33,061 nucleotides of DNA from Chromera velia (GCA_018398765.1 JAHBMJ010000655.1:10001-43061), one strand, 5' to 3'. Positions 19,089-30,488 are shown, counted from the stretch's first letter. The notes: generated by a model not told the origin, from the letters alone. A program made the numbers and translations.

Positions 19089-22000
19089 ATGCAGTTCGGC
19101 TGTCGGTGGGTTTTGCAGCTTGTTGCCTTCCTCTTGGTTGGCGCTGTCTGTGTGAACAGCAGCGACCCCACAGGAAGGGACAGCGGCTTGGAGACGTCCA
19201 CAGCTGGGGCGGCAATTCGGGCACAGAAGAGGGAGGAAGACGGGAAAGAAGGGGGACAGACAAATGAGAGGAGTGCGAGTCTCGTGTCAGGGTTCGCCCT
19301 TCTCTCCCCTGCAGAGCATTACCTCGAGAGCCTCCATGCGAATTTGTCTCTTGCGGACTCTCTTCAAAAAGTCCGACAATTCCTTCCTGACACCCTGACG
19401 GGGAGCCTTCTTGAAGGCTTCTTCGTAAACAACATGGGGGAACGGACAGCTGGTGGCAAAGCAGCCGAAGCAACCCCCCCGTCCCGCCAGGTTGTTTCAC
19501 GGAAAGGGGGTCCGGTGAGTTTCCTTCAAACTGCAGCGTTGCAGGTCCACACTGCACAGACGGGAGCTGCGGCAGATGCAGTCAAGGCCCTCACCGCCCT
19601 GGCAGAAGAAGGGCGCACACGGCTGGACAGCACAGAGCTGAACTGCCGAACCGAGTTGGCACGATTCCAGGAGTACGTTCGCCTTTCCTGGGACTCCCTC
19701 AGCAGGGGGCAGGAGGAGACAAAGCGTGTGGTGTCAATAGAGCAGGAACTGCTACAGAGGGTGTCTGCATCGAAAGTCGAAATTTCAAGACTCGAAAACT
19801 CGAGAGATGCCGACTTGAAGGTCTGTAAGCTGTGCAAAGGTGCTCTTCGATTGTTCTTATCTTTTTGGGTCTGAGAGGGTGCTTTCTCGATTCCTCGATG
19901 CGTCGGTTTCCCTCAGCCCTTCCAGATCGTTTTGCTATGTGTATAACGCTGTTGATAATTTCACTTCAAAATTTTGAATCACGTCTCCCCCCGCCCCCAA
20001 CCGCTTTCCATCCGTTTCTTCTCTTTGCTTGTCTCACGGAGTCATTCACTCGACAGGCTTCCGATGCCGCTCACTGACTAGTTGACCTTTGGAGTGCAAA
20101 TGAGTTTCTCTGCATGCAATGACATTTTTGTAACCATTTGCTTGCTTGCTTGCTTGCTTGCTTGCTTTCCGTCTATCTGACTGCAGGAGTGTGAGTCAAA
20201 GCGGGTATCCCTGACAACCCAGCTGTCCTCTCTCCGAACAGATCTCCGAAATGCCAAGAGGGCAATCCTCAACTCAGGCTGTGTGGGAACTAACGGACCC
20301 AAACTGACAACACTACTCCAGTGTTCTGTCGGCACAGCAGTCAAGACACAGCAGCCAGAGAGTGAAGAACAGCCCCCCAAAGCCGCATGGGCTGCCGCTC
20401 CAGGAGGCAATCACTCTGCCCTTGCCGTTCTCCACGATGGCACTGGGGGGGCCTTCCTCCAGACTGCGTTGACAGACGCAATCCTTCGGAGCGTCAGCGC
20501 CTCGACTCAAGGGCCCCAGCTCCTTGCTCTTTCCTCTAGCGGGTCCGTGGGGGGGGAGGGGGGGTTCCTCCAAATCCAGTCAGTTGAGAAAGGGGCAATG
20601 GGGGAGAAGAGAGAAGAAGCAGAAGCAGAAGCAACCCCCACTCCCTCTCTGCAGCAATGCACTTCAGTCGGCACTGCGGACTGTGGGATTCTTCTAGACA
20701 ACCTCTCGTTTGCTGCTGGGCGTATTGAATCGACAATTCACAGAGCGATTGCGGAGAGAGAGAATTTAGTGGAGGGGTGTGGGCAGAGAAGGAGGGCGGC
20801 TGCAGTATCGCTTTCTGACACTCAGACCGACCTTGCAATGACAGATGCCCAGCATGGAGAGGCGTTAGTAGAGAGACATCGCGTCTCAGAGGGAGAACGG
20901 CGGCGTTTGGCAGACTGGAGACAGCTGTCTGCAGACTTAGAGCAGAGACGTCTGCAGTGTGAGGACGGTATGAGAGCCGCCGCCTCCACTGTGTGTGCCG
21001 CTCAGAAAGTGAGAGACCAGCTGCTGAAGGTCTCATCCTCCTCAATCCAATCGCAGTACGAAGGCATCAAAGATTGTGTGGTGTCGGATTGGAAGCCTGC
21101 TAGTGCATGTTCCCGGTCCTGTGGGGGGGGTCTGCAGGTACTAGAGAGAGTCGTGTTACAGGCTGCAGAGAAGGAAGGGGCGAAGTGCCCTGTGCTCTCT
21201 GCGACTGTGCCGTGTGAGCAGCAAGACTGCCCAGCCGAGTGTGTAGTGTCTGGCTGGGCTCCTTGGTCAACGTGCTCCACAGCATGTGGTGGGGGCATCA
21301 GAAGGAGGGCGAGGGAGGTGGAGACAGATCCTTCAGGGGGTGCAGATGAAGACAGACAGACCCCGTCTCGTTCTTCTTGTCCCCGTCTTGTGGACTTTGA
21401 AGTCTGCAATTCCGCCCCCTGCACTGCTGCCTGTACTCTCTCTGAGTGGACAGACTGGTCCCCTTGTGACAAGCAGTGCTCCACAGGGTACCAATTCTCC
21501 ACGAGATTCGTTCTTCACTCATCCGATGTCGGAGAGCCGCAACAACCCCCCACCGTCTCACCAACCTCCTCCCCCTCCGCACCCCCCCCCGTCGTGACAT
21601 TCCTCCAGGCCCCCCCCACCCAGGTCGGTCAACAGCAGCAGGCCAATGTCAACATAGACCCCTCTGGAGTCACTGCAGTCACAAAGACCTACACTTCCAC
21701 AACACCCACACCCTCCACCACTCTCGCCCCCACCCCGACCCCCACCCCCCAACCGCAGAAGCCCTCAACAGATCTCCTAGACGAAGGGTCTCCTTGCCCA
21801 AGCGCGAGAGATCCCCTGCGACTGCGCGTGCGCGAGTGTAACGCGACACCGTGCAAGACCACAGCAAAGTGCGCGAATGCCGACATGGATCTCATGATCC
21901 TCATTGATGGTTCTGCGTCTGTCGGTTCCACAGGCTTCACAGCAGCCTGCACTTTTGCTTCGTCTTTTGTTGACAAGCGGTTTCTGTGGCAAGGAAAGAC

Positions 22001-22466
22001 ACGGAACAATGGGAGAAGGGCGGGAGGAGTCATATTTTCTGACCGCGCTTACACCGTCTCCCACCCAATTGACGACTCCCAAACTCTAGGCAAGGCCATA
22101 GACAAGGCCACATTCCCCTCCTGGACCTCCAACCTGGCAGCGGCCTTCGTTGCCACGGAGGAAATCTTCACCTCCAACAGCCTCGGGGGGTCACTCGCCG
22201 TTGCGGTGCTTGTGACGGATGGGTATTCAAATCACGATTTCAATGCAGAAGAGGCAGCAAAGAGGTTGAAGGTCGCGGGGGTGCGTGTGATGATCGTGGC
22301 AGTGGGTGTTCCAGACGCGGGAGATCGCAGAGACGCTGTGGCGCGGTGGGCGTCGTTTCCTTCCCATCACAACGTGTTGAATCTGAAGGAGTGGGCGGAC
22401 TTGCAGAGAGATGAGGTAGAGACAGCGTTGACTTCCATGATGTGCACAGAACTGCAGAGCGCCTGA
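19089..22466 (+). CDS. Secreted TSP1-vWA protein, micronemal adhesin-like
   Basis: Two exons, 19,089-19,820 and 20,187-22,466, join in phase 0 (AAG|GTCTGT ... CTGACTGCAG|GAG) to give 1,003 residues. Residues 1-24 are a signal peptide (hydrophobic VLQLVAFLLVGAVCV). Residues about 160-540 are helical and charged, partly coiled coil. Three TSP1 repeats follow: about 541-592 (CSRSCGGG, lacking the second Trp), 596-656 (WAPWSTCSTACGGG) and 660-800 (WTDWSPCDKQC), the last split by a Pro/Thr-rich insert. The vWA domain (about 810-1000) has a MIDAS site: DGSAS, a Thr in SWTSNL and VTDG. There is no transmembrane segment or GPI signal. TSP1 plus vWA is the kit of apicomplexan TRAP/MIC2 adhesins, but here the order is reversed and the anchor is missing. 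An extracellular matrix or host/prey attachment role is inference. Confidence 0.85.
20137..20167 (+). repeat. (TTGC)n microsatellite in an intron
   Basis: About seven TTGC units lie 20 bp before the acceptor of the second adhesin-like exon and may form part of its pyrimidine-rich tract. Confidence 0.9.
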
Positions 22467-25098
22467 TGGACCGGTTTGTTCGTTAATGGAGTGAGAAGTC
22501 AATTTAAGTAAACGTAGGGAGCTCGTGAAGAGCGAGCCATAGCGAGCCCACAGTGTTGGTCAGGCGGCAACGCGTCATCAAATTTGGGGCGCAAGTTGGG
22601 GGAAGATGACGACAGCCGTTTCGTTGCTCTTTGCTTCCTAAAATGCGTGCAACTGCTATTCGTTCCAAAACGTTTGTATAAATGTGTGCACTGTCGTGCA
22701 GTCTAGCGTGCAGTCTGTATGAATATCTGTTGAAAACGTTTTTCAAACACGCAGATCGAGACTATATATAATATCTATATTACAGTTTTATGCTAGGCCT
22801 TATGTCTATACGCCGCTTTACTACTGGCAACAACTTAATTGTAAAGAAGGCATTCGGACGGAGGAGCGTCAAGGATGAGGTCGCGTAAGAGAGAGAGCTA
22901 GCAGCGAGAGCAGTAACCAGGACAGAAGGAAGAGACGAAAGACGTACAGGCCAGACGCTAGGTACAAACTTTAAGTCAATGCCCCCCCCTAATTGTAACT
23001 CATATATACACATTAGACTGAGTCTGACTGACATGGTTGATGCACTAGTCGATATAAAAGAATATATTATACATGTCAAATAATCTCAAAGACAGCCTAG
23101 AGCGGCCCAGAGGACGGTGATAAATATAGTGTGAAGGGCCTCGCTACGTATAAGCAGAATCAATCAATCATTATCATCATCATCATACGCCATCGCCATC
23201 GGCCTATGAATAGGCGTCTAGCGTTTGGCGGCATTGCCGCGGCAACGCACGACTCGGAGGTAGTTCGGTTTTTTTACAACGGCAGTTCACTTTGATTTAT
23301 ACTTAATTCAACCAGGATATTCCTTTTCAATCAATCAAACGGGGACAAAATAAAAGATGCTCATTATCCGATTATTCTGATACTAGATCTCATAGCATAT
23401 TTAGAGTTTATGCTAGTTTTTATACATTCTGGTATATATTTCTATCAGTATTAATGAGTCCAATCGCAGAGTCAATATGAATACATATGCAATATGAGCA
23501 CTGCGATAAGCTTCGTACTCAATGGACCCGGTCAGGCAGGGTTAGCATGGAAAGCTAGAGTGTGATAAATTATAAATGTATAGGAGGGGATAGATAATAT
23601 CCGAGTCAACAGTCCGACCAATATAAAATATTTAGTAAAAATCATATAATCAAAAGATGACATTTGATTTATCATTACTAGATTTTTTGAGATCACTAAT
23701 GAAAATATTAAAACTTAAGAATGGAAAGTGTATGGTTCGTTCCGAGTGGACAGAAGGAACTGTAGATCGCTGGGTTCAGTTTTGTTAGAGCAAAGCATCA
23801 CACTGTGGAACAAGGCTGGGGCTCCAGCAGCAGTTCAGCTCCAGCTTTACATCTATAGATGCATTATACAAGATTCCGGTTCCTACATATGAAGCACAAC
23901 ATATAACGCGATAGCTACGAAGAACGAGACAAAAGGACAACACGGCAGGGTTTTTTAATTTTTTGTTTGGTTTCTGGTTTAGTTTTTTTTTTGTATTGGC
24001 AACCAGATGTTTGGATTCGAACTTTGGAATTGCAGTCAGTACTTTCATCAAAGAAATCGGTTTTACTCAATAACTTTGAATTCGGCTCCCAAGTTGCAAC
24101 CATCATTACGTCGAATCGACTGGTTTTCAGCGATTCACCATTTGTTCGTTTTTTTTTTTTTTCTTTTTTGGTGGGCTTGAGCAGGTTGCTGCTTGTAAAG
24201 CTCTGTGTTGAAAGGGTGGTCGCACTGCAACACAGAAGAGGCTCAGAGAAAGAGAGTCCGACACAGGGTCAGAGAGCTCGATGCAAATGGGGGGAGTTTC
24301 GCAAAAGGTGGTTTCGCAAATGGGGGGAGTTTCGCAAATGGGGGGAGTTCCTCTTGTCCTCAGGCACTGTCTCGATGGGCTGCAGACCGACAGATAGGAA
24401 CTCCCTTCATTTTTGTAACTAGGATAAAAGAAAATCATCAACGATGCACCAATGAGCCAGATCATGATTGATCCCCATGATTGCGTGCATGACGAGGCAG
24501 AACTTTGATGCTGGTCATTCAAAGTGACAGAACGTTGTCGTACCGCTCGGCAGAACCCACAACAGCACGAACTCCAACAGTGAATGAATCAATTGAATCA
24601 CTGAAGAGCAAAACAGATGAGTAGAGAACGGTAGGAAATTCGGGTGCAGTCGTGTAAGTTTCAGAAGACACGCATTCGCATATTCTTCACCAAGTACGAT
24701 ACAAACGTATTCGCTGAAACAAAATGGCTGTAAAGTGGAACGACAAATACTGTTCACATTTCTTTGCATGCATACTCTCATGCAAGAATGGTGGGATGCG
24801 AACTGACGCTCGGGAGTTGACCCACGTCCTGGGTCAACGACATCAGGGACTCAATATCGAGGTACGTCGCAGACGAAGGCGGAACGCCGTCTTGGGGGTG
24901 CTGCATCGATCATGCATGAAAGTCGAGAGCACGCGGGCACCTGTGAAGTTGTTGGCTTGTCGCGAAGCTCTGGCCATAACCTGACGGCTGTGATCTTGTT
25001 GACAACACAGCGGCACGAAGGAGAGAGCAAATATGGAATGCGATACCAGCGTGCAGGTCGAAAACACCACCGTTAGTGTAATGGGCCGGTGGTCACAT
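22467..25098. other. Intergenic, no gene recognised
   Basis: This holds the 3' region of the adhesin-like gene and the 3' region of the kinase gene (convergent). 22,740-23,780 is AT-rich. Around 23,125-23,190 the sequence GAATCAATCAATCATT then TCATCATCATCA resembles the short-repeat tail of a LINE-type element, but no coding part is visible. A G-rich minisatellite lies at 24,283-24,351. The remaining open frames are short and lack motifs. Confidence 0.45.
24283..24351 (+). repeat. G-rich minisatellite, about 4 units
   Basis: Units of GCAAATGGGGGGAGTTTC begin at 24,283, 24,316 and 24,334. A shortened unit (GCAAAAGGTGGTTTC) begins at 24,301. Three runs of six G on the same strand could support G-quadruplex structure. 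Confidence 0.9.
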
Positions 25099-28000
25099 TC
25101 AAAAAGGCCAGCACAAGAAAAAAGAAGACGATGCAGGGGTGACCTAAGAAAAACAAACAGGGGTGAGTGCAGAGGTGAATAGGCAACTCAGGAAAAAGAA
25201 CCCAGTAAGAGAGCCCAAGAAAGTATCACCAATCAGATGCAGATAAACAAACATGCTTGGCAATGCGCACTCGGTGCACGGAAGCAGTTTGAAGACAGGG
25301 AGCAAGACCAGCCGACAGTAGAGTTTCATACAGAAGAAGAGAGAAAAATTGGACCCACCGGTCTCATCGCGTCTCTGAACGCATGCAAGAACTCGACATT
25401 CGATAAATTCAGAGAAGGCTGATCTGAATGTAAGAACAGGAGATAGTCTCCCATCCTGACAGTCCCCTTCTGGTTTCCATTGCACTTCTTGGCGACCTTG
25501 TACAGCGTGTCCCCCTGCACCACCACAGGCAGTCATTCAGTTTTCGGATGCATACATGGGTACCATCAACAAATGAACTTATGCAAGAACGGTGGACCTT
25601 AACCACGTACAAAAGTGCTTCAGCACGGTATTCACGCTTGCATGTGCAGACGCACAACTCTGGTCTGATCTACTGACCAAGTCTACTTACGAATCCAATG
25701 CATCAGGCATCTGGGCCTTAGATGCTTGATAAAGTTATGCAAAGCTTTCAACAGTCGGAAATCACCAGTATGCAACCAGAAGAAGACCCGAGAAGAAGTG
25801 CGGCCTCGAAGGACGACTAAATTCAAAGCTGGGCGTTGCATGAGAAACAGCGAGACCAACAACCGTACATCAGATGGATGTTTAGATCAAGACAATTGAC
25901 TCACCAGATGCTTCCCCCCTATTGCCTGCTTCAGTTTCGACAAGGCTGCAGCAGTCTGTGCCCCATTTCTGGGGGGCATTCCCAGCTTTTCAGCGTAGTT
26001 TTCGTCTAGAGTTTTCGTTGCGAGGCAGAGCCCCCGCGACACAGGAGGGTTGAACTTCCTCACACTCACAGCGTGCCCCTAAGAGGGAGAGGACGCTGTA
26101 AATTCTCGGACGCAAAGCAGCATGCTTTGAGAGGAGCGCCCTGCAAACATACGCACGCAGTTCCAGAAAACGCGGCCAGAAAATCAAGGATCTGGGAAGT
26201 TGACTAAGGAAATTCTAGGCATGCAGTCACAAGGCCAAAAAAAGCACTAATTTGAAGAGCTGACTGGGACATTCCACCATGCATACATTGCAAAGCAGAC
26301 CATCAAGTAAAAGTCTACTGGAAAAAGATGAGGGAATGAGTGACTATTCTGTATAATCCCTGCAAATTACGAACATCTTCACAGCGGGAGCAATGCAAAG
26401 TGCCAGTTGCAGAAAAACAGAATGGCGCCAATTCGAACACATGAGCGATTTCACGGCGACAAAATCGAGAGAGGTCAGGCAGAAACCGAAGAAAGGGTTG
26501 ACGACCGACAAAGGAGGCAAATTATTTTGGAGAATGAGAGTTGATCAGACGACACTCCAGGCGATACCACCTCTCTGAAGAAACAGCTTACTCGCAAATC
26601 AGTCTCAACACGGAGGGAGTATTCTCGGGCAGCACGGGGATGTTGTGGTGTACACGGTTAGGAGTTTTTCCTAACGCCGGAGTTCCGAATAGCATCTGTA
26701 GGTATTCACAGTATGCAAGGGGGGTGAGTGTACAGATTTTCGATGGTTGCAGCTGCGGAGGGAAAAGTGATTGGCAGAAAAGACGATCGAAACACAGACT
26801 GGCAAAAGGCGTTGCGAGCGCAAGCACAAAGAGGGAAGACACAGTGCTGAAGTGCTATGGATGAGAGGATACACACATGCACCTGCTGACAAATACACAG
26901 TGCAAAAGACTCCACAAACTCTGCAAATCCGCTGCCTTGAACCGAAAAGAAGGAAATCAAAAATTAGAATTTTGACAAAGGAAGATGCATTCTCGGTCAG
27001 GCAGTCAGTCACTGATTGTGCCGCTCCCCTTCTCTTTCTCCGACTCCTCCCTGTACAAAGAGATGAAAATCCAAAGCTAGAGGGTATCAGTCACTGTCTT
27101 GCCTTGTCAAGCAACTTCTTCCTGGATCTATCACCTTCGCACACTGCCGCCGTGACGGCGCCGTCACCACCGTGATTCGACGCAGATGCACGGTGGAATT
27201 TTTGCACAGAGAAACGGGAAAAGGGAAGGAGTAAACCCACCTTTGTTGCACATGCATTGTGACGAGTGTGTTTGGAATGGCTTTACACATGCAGATTGAG
27301 AATCAATTTAGAGATTCGACCAAAATACTCAAAATTCATTCGTGCAGACTTGCCTCAAACAAGATGCACCCGAGGGCCCACATGTCCCCCAGCTCCGTCT
27401 CCGCACCCCCAGCAAAAACCTCGGGTGCCTGGTACATTCTGGTTCCCCTGTGCTCCTCGGCGCCCGTCTCCTTTGTCGTGTCCTTTGCAAGCCCGAAATC
27501 GCAAAGTTTTATGACGTTTTGATCAAGGTCTACGAACAGAATATTTTCCGGTTTGAGGTCTCTGTTAATGTACATCATCGCGTGCATGTCCCGGAGTCCC
27601 TCTGCAATTTGTAGAAACAGCCTGCAAGCAAAGTGAGACAGATTGACAAGAGGTTTCATCATGCATTCTCTTGACGCGATCTCTTGAATGCTTAATTCTC
27701 ATTCTGATGCCCCTTTTCGAAATCCCGGGTCTACCCCTTTTCGAAATCCCGGGTCTGCCCTTTTCGAAATCCCGGGTCTGCCAGCGACTTCTGTTGCTAA
27801 TTGCATGTCTGGAAGTTCCAATCTTTCGGAGATGTATCTTTCTTCATTCACCCATTGCTCATTCTTTCTTTTACTGACAGCCGTGCTTGGCATGAAATGG
27901 CTCTCTTCATCAAAGGGAATCTGCGTGGAAAATGAACAGTAGTTGCATCCGACCAGTGAGCGCATACATGACAGAAGAAAGAGAGATAACGAAGAAGGCT

Positions 28001-28845
28001 AATCAGGCTATGTGACAAAGTGGAGTGTTTTTCTTGCTGCGCTTTGACGTACTGGCCGATGCACAAGTCAAAAGGAGTCGAGCGATTGACCAACCATGCA
28101 GACAGACCGACGGATGGACAGATAGATGGGCCAGAATGAACAGACAGACGAATAGACAGACAATATGGTTTCCTCCTTATTTGTTCATTTTCCTCTTTCG
28201 ACCGACGGATTAACAGAGGGATGGACAGACTGTATGTTCTTCTTTTTTCTTTCTTTCTTCTTTTTCCTTCACACACCAAAAAAGAAAAATCAAAAAGAAA
28301 CAAAACAAAAGCAGTAACAAATACAGACGGATGGACGGACAGATTGACAGACTGACTCACGGACTGACTCACAGACAGGCAGACAGATAGGCAGGCAGAC
28401 TATATGTTCACAGGCAGACAGACAGGCAAACAGAAAGACAGACAAAACAATTTCTCTTCCCGACACCACGAACAAGAAGGAGAGAAAGAAAGGAACAAAG
28501 ACAAAAGAACATCACGGCCACTCAGACAACGTGGGCATCGGGCCCGAAAGGTGAGTGACAAGCGTCTCTTTCCACTACACCTTCCCAATCTAGTTCCGAA
28601 TAGTTCACACGCTACTTCCTGCTGCTTCCACTCAAGACAAGAGGGAGAGAGAACGAGAGAAGGAAAAAAAAGCAGGGTTCTGCAATCGGACCAAACACAT
28701 ACAACATAGCGGGAACCGGCATCGTTGTGGTCTCTAGACAAGAGGTGAGGGGTTGGGGGCCTCTGTAGAAGAGGATTCTTCTTTTGCTGACAGACAGACT
28801 ATATGTTTCTTCTTCTCCCTTCTTTTCTTCATGAACACAACAGAC

Positions 28846-28877
<32 letters not shown>

Positions 28878-30488
28878 CGAGACAGACTGTATATTTATTC
28901 TTCTCCCTTCTTTTCTTCATGAACACAACGGAGAAACAGAAAGAAAGAAAAAAGACAAAAAAACAGAATATACAATCAAACAATGTAGGCAGTGGGCCGA
29001 AAATTAAGCGCCCCTTGCCGCACGGCCTCCCGACAGACTTTCACGTGATCACTGGGTTCACACGTGAATCCTCTGCTGCTTCAACTCAAGACAAGAGAGA
29101 GAAAAAAAAGACAATAAACAGCAAGCGAGACAGATTATATGTTTCTTCTTCTTCTCCCTCTTTTTCTTCATGAATACAACAGACAAAAAGAAAGAAAGAA
29201 CAAAGACAAAGACAGGCAGCCTGACAGATAGACATCCAGCCAGACAGGCAGACAGACTGCATGTTCTTCTTTTTTCTTTTTCCCTTCATTCTCTTTCACA
29301 CACTAACAGACAGACAGACAGGCAGACAGAGAGCCAGACAGACGGACAGACAGCTCTTTCCCCCGCCCCTTTCTGCTTCAAACATGCAGACACGCAGGAC
29401 GACAGACCTACTTGTCGACGACAAAAAGAAGGTAAAAGAAAAGAGTGGATACCAGGAGTAGATTGATAGAGAAAGTCGGTGCACTGTAAAAGCAAAGAAA
29501 TTCGAAGATTCTGGAGCCGAGACAAATTCATGCAAGCGACGGACCCCTCGACACGTTCTCCATTCAGAGGCGTCAGCTGAGCCTTCTCGATCACGTCCCT
29601 CAAGTTGAACCTGCCGCCTTGACAGAGCTCCATTATCATAAAGAGATTGCCCGTGTTGTCCGTCCAGGAATGGCTGACTGACACAATTCTTTTTGACTGA
29701 ACCTTTTCGTGAAACGTCTGTTCCTCGCGGATTTTCCTTCTGTCCCCCCCCGGCCCTTTTGTCACTTTTTTCAGGGCTTTGAATTGGTCATCGAGTTTTG
29801 TTAAGTATACTTCTCCGAAGGATCCTTCTCCCAACTTTGTGAGATTTGGAATGCTGCATGCATGCATGCATTGACTGGAGAGAGGAAAATCAGATGGAGA
29901 CCGACTCAGACTAGCATAAAAATCTGTACATACAGAGAATGAATCGCGATAACTGTTGAGTGCATGTGTTTTCTCTGTTTTGACTTGAAGTTCCCAGACT
30001 GCTGTGAGTTAAGAGGAAGAAAAAAACAAAAAGACTCAACAGTATTCAGGAGAAAGGAGTAAAAGAAAAAGGGCAGAAAACAGAGGCATAATGACGGAGA
30101 ATAGAAAACACCCGAACACCGGTGATACGGTGCTCAGATGCATGTACGGGAGGGGGATCCAAATTTAAAAGAAAAAACAACGCAAGAAGGGTGCAAAAAT
30201 GAGTGCATTAATTGAGCCGGCTGTCAGATGTGCACGATCCGGTCCCAACAATTACATCCATGAATCGGAGAAAGGGAGCGAATGCCGCACGAACGTCGAG
30301 CAACAGTGGGGGAATGAGGGGCAGCTGAAGAGAGGAGTTAGGGAAACAAATGAGGGCGATGTATCAAAAACTTACGCCTGCCCGCCCCGTGCATAGAGCT
30401 TTACATGCGACAGTATGGCTGCGGTCTTCAAGGCAGGCATCTCTGGCGCTTGTTTCGCTTTAGAAAGCAACTTCCTAAAACCCATCAT
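25099..30488 (-). CDS. Ser/Thr protein kinase with extra C-terminal module
   Basis: Minus-strand exon model, high to low: 30,488-30,376; 29,874-29,545; 27,621-27,350; 26,935-26,883; 26,695-26,592; 26,140-25,905; 25,514-25,359; 25,143-25,099. Phases fit at every join. The kinase domain is complete: Gly loop GEGSFGEVYL (about residues 53-62), ATP-binding Lys in FKALKK, gatekeeper segment IMELCQGG, catalytic loop NRDLKPEN (Asn in place of the His of HRD), DFGLAK, YQAPEV, GDMWALGCILFE and the closing ALRPRIYSVL. It most resembles NEK/CAMK-type kinases in the loop; the family is not certain. Exon six needs one G fewer in GGGG at 26,076-26,079 to stay in frame with a protein-like segment (FNPPVSRGLC). 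With that change the protein is about 435 residues. The next exon begins GDTLYKVAKKC, like the start of a LysM motif. As sequenced, the frame stops at 25,990, or the exon ends at a donor after 26,070. Confidence 0.7.
27710..27782. repeat. Three-unit 24-bp repeat with CCCGGG and TTCGAA
   Basis: Three near-perfect units of about 23-24 bp (TTTTCGAAATCCCGGGTCT plus spacer) lie in the large kinase intron, close to its 3' end. Each unit contains two 6-bp palindromes. Confidence 0.9.
28080..29355 (-). repeat. Repeat-filled kinase intron
   Basis: The intron is filled with CTGT-type repeats on the transcribed sense (minus) strand, seen as GACA on the plus strand. A longer phrase (plus strand: ATATGTTTCTTCTTCT, then CTTCATGAACACAACAGACA) recurs with variation near 28,800, 28,890, 29,140 and 29,260. 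It looks like an expanded compound minisatellite, with no coding content. Confidence 0.8.

Larger units (their letters stand above)
27350..29874 (-). other. Kinase catalytic exons (N-lobe and activation loop)
   Basis: Exons 29,874-29,545 and 27,621-27,350 carry the Gly loop, Lys, hinge, catalytic loop, DFG and APE motifs. They join in phase 2 across a 1.9-kb intron (27,622-29,544) to read GERVEGLFLQIAEGL, the usual approach to the catalytic loop. The donor (GG|GTCCGT) is weak, but the protein continuity is convincing. Confidence 0.75.

Noticed and set aside
23125-23200. Possible LINE 3' tail (CAATCAATCATT, TCATCATCATC)
   Set aside because: There is only a short repeat tail and no reverse transcriptase sequence or target duplication.
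23985-24045. Box B-like GTTCGAATCC on the minus strand
   Set aside because: No box A at the right distance and no pairing T-stem, so neither a tRNA nor a SINE can be supported.
27241-27281. 40-nt candidate kinase exon (IPNTLVTMHVQQ) with a good donor AAAG|GTGGGT
   Set aside because: The phases also fit without it, and joining 27,350 directly to 26,935 gives a more kinase-like sequence (GCILFEASSGFAEFVESF). It may be an alternative exon.
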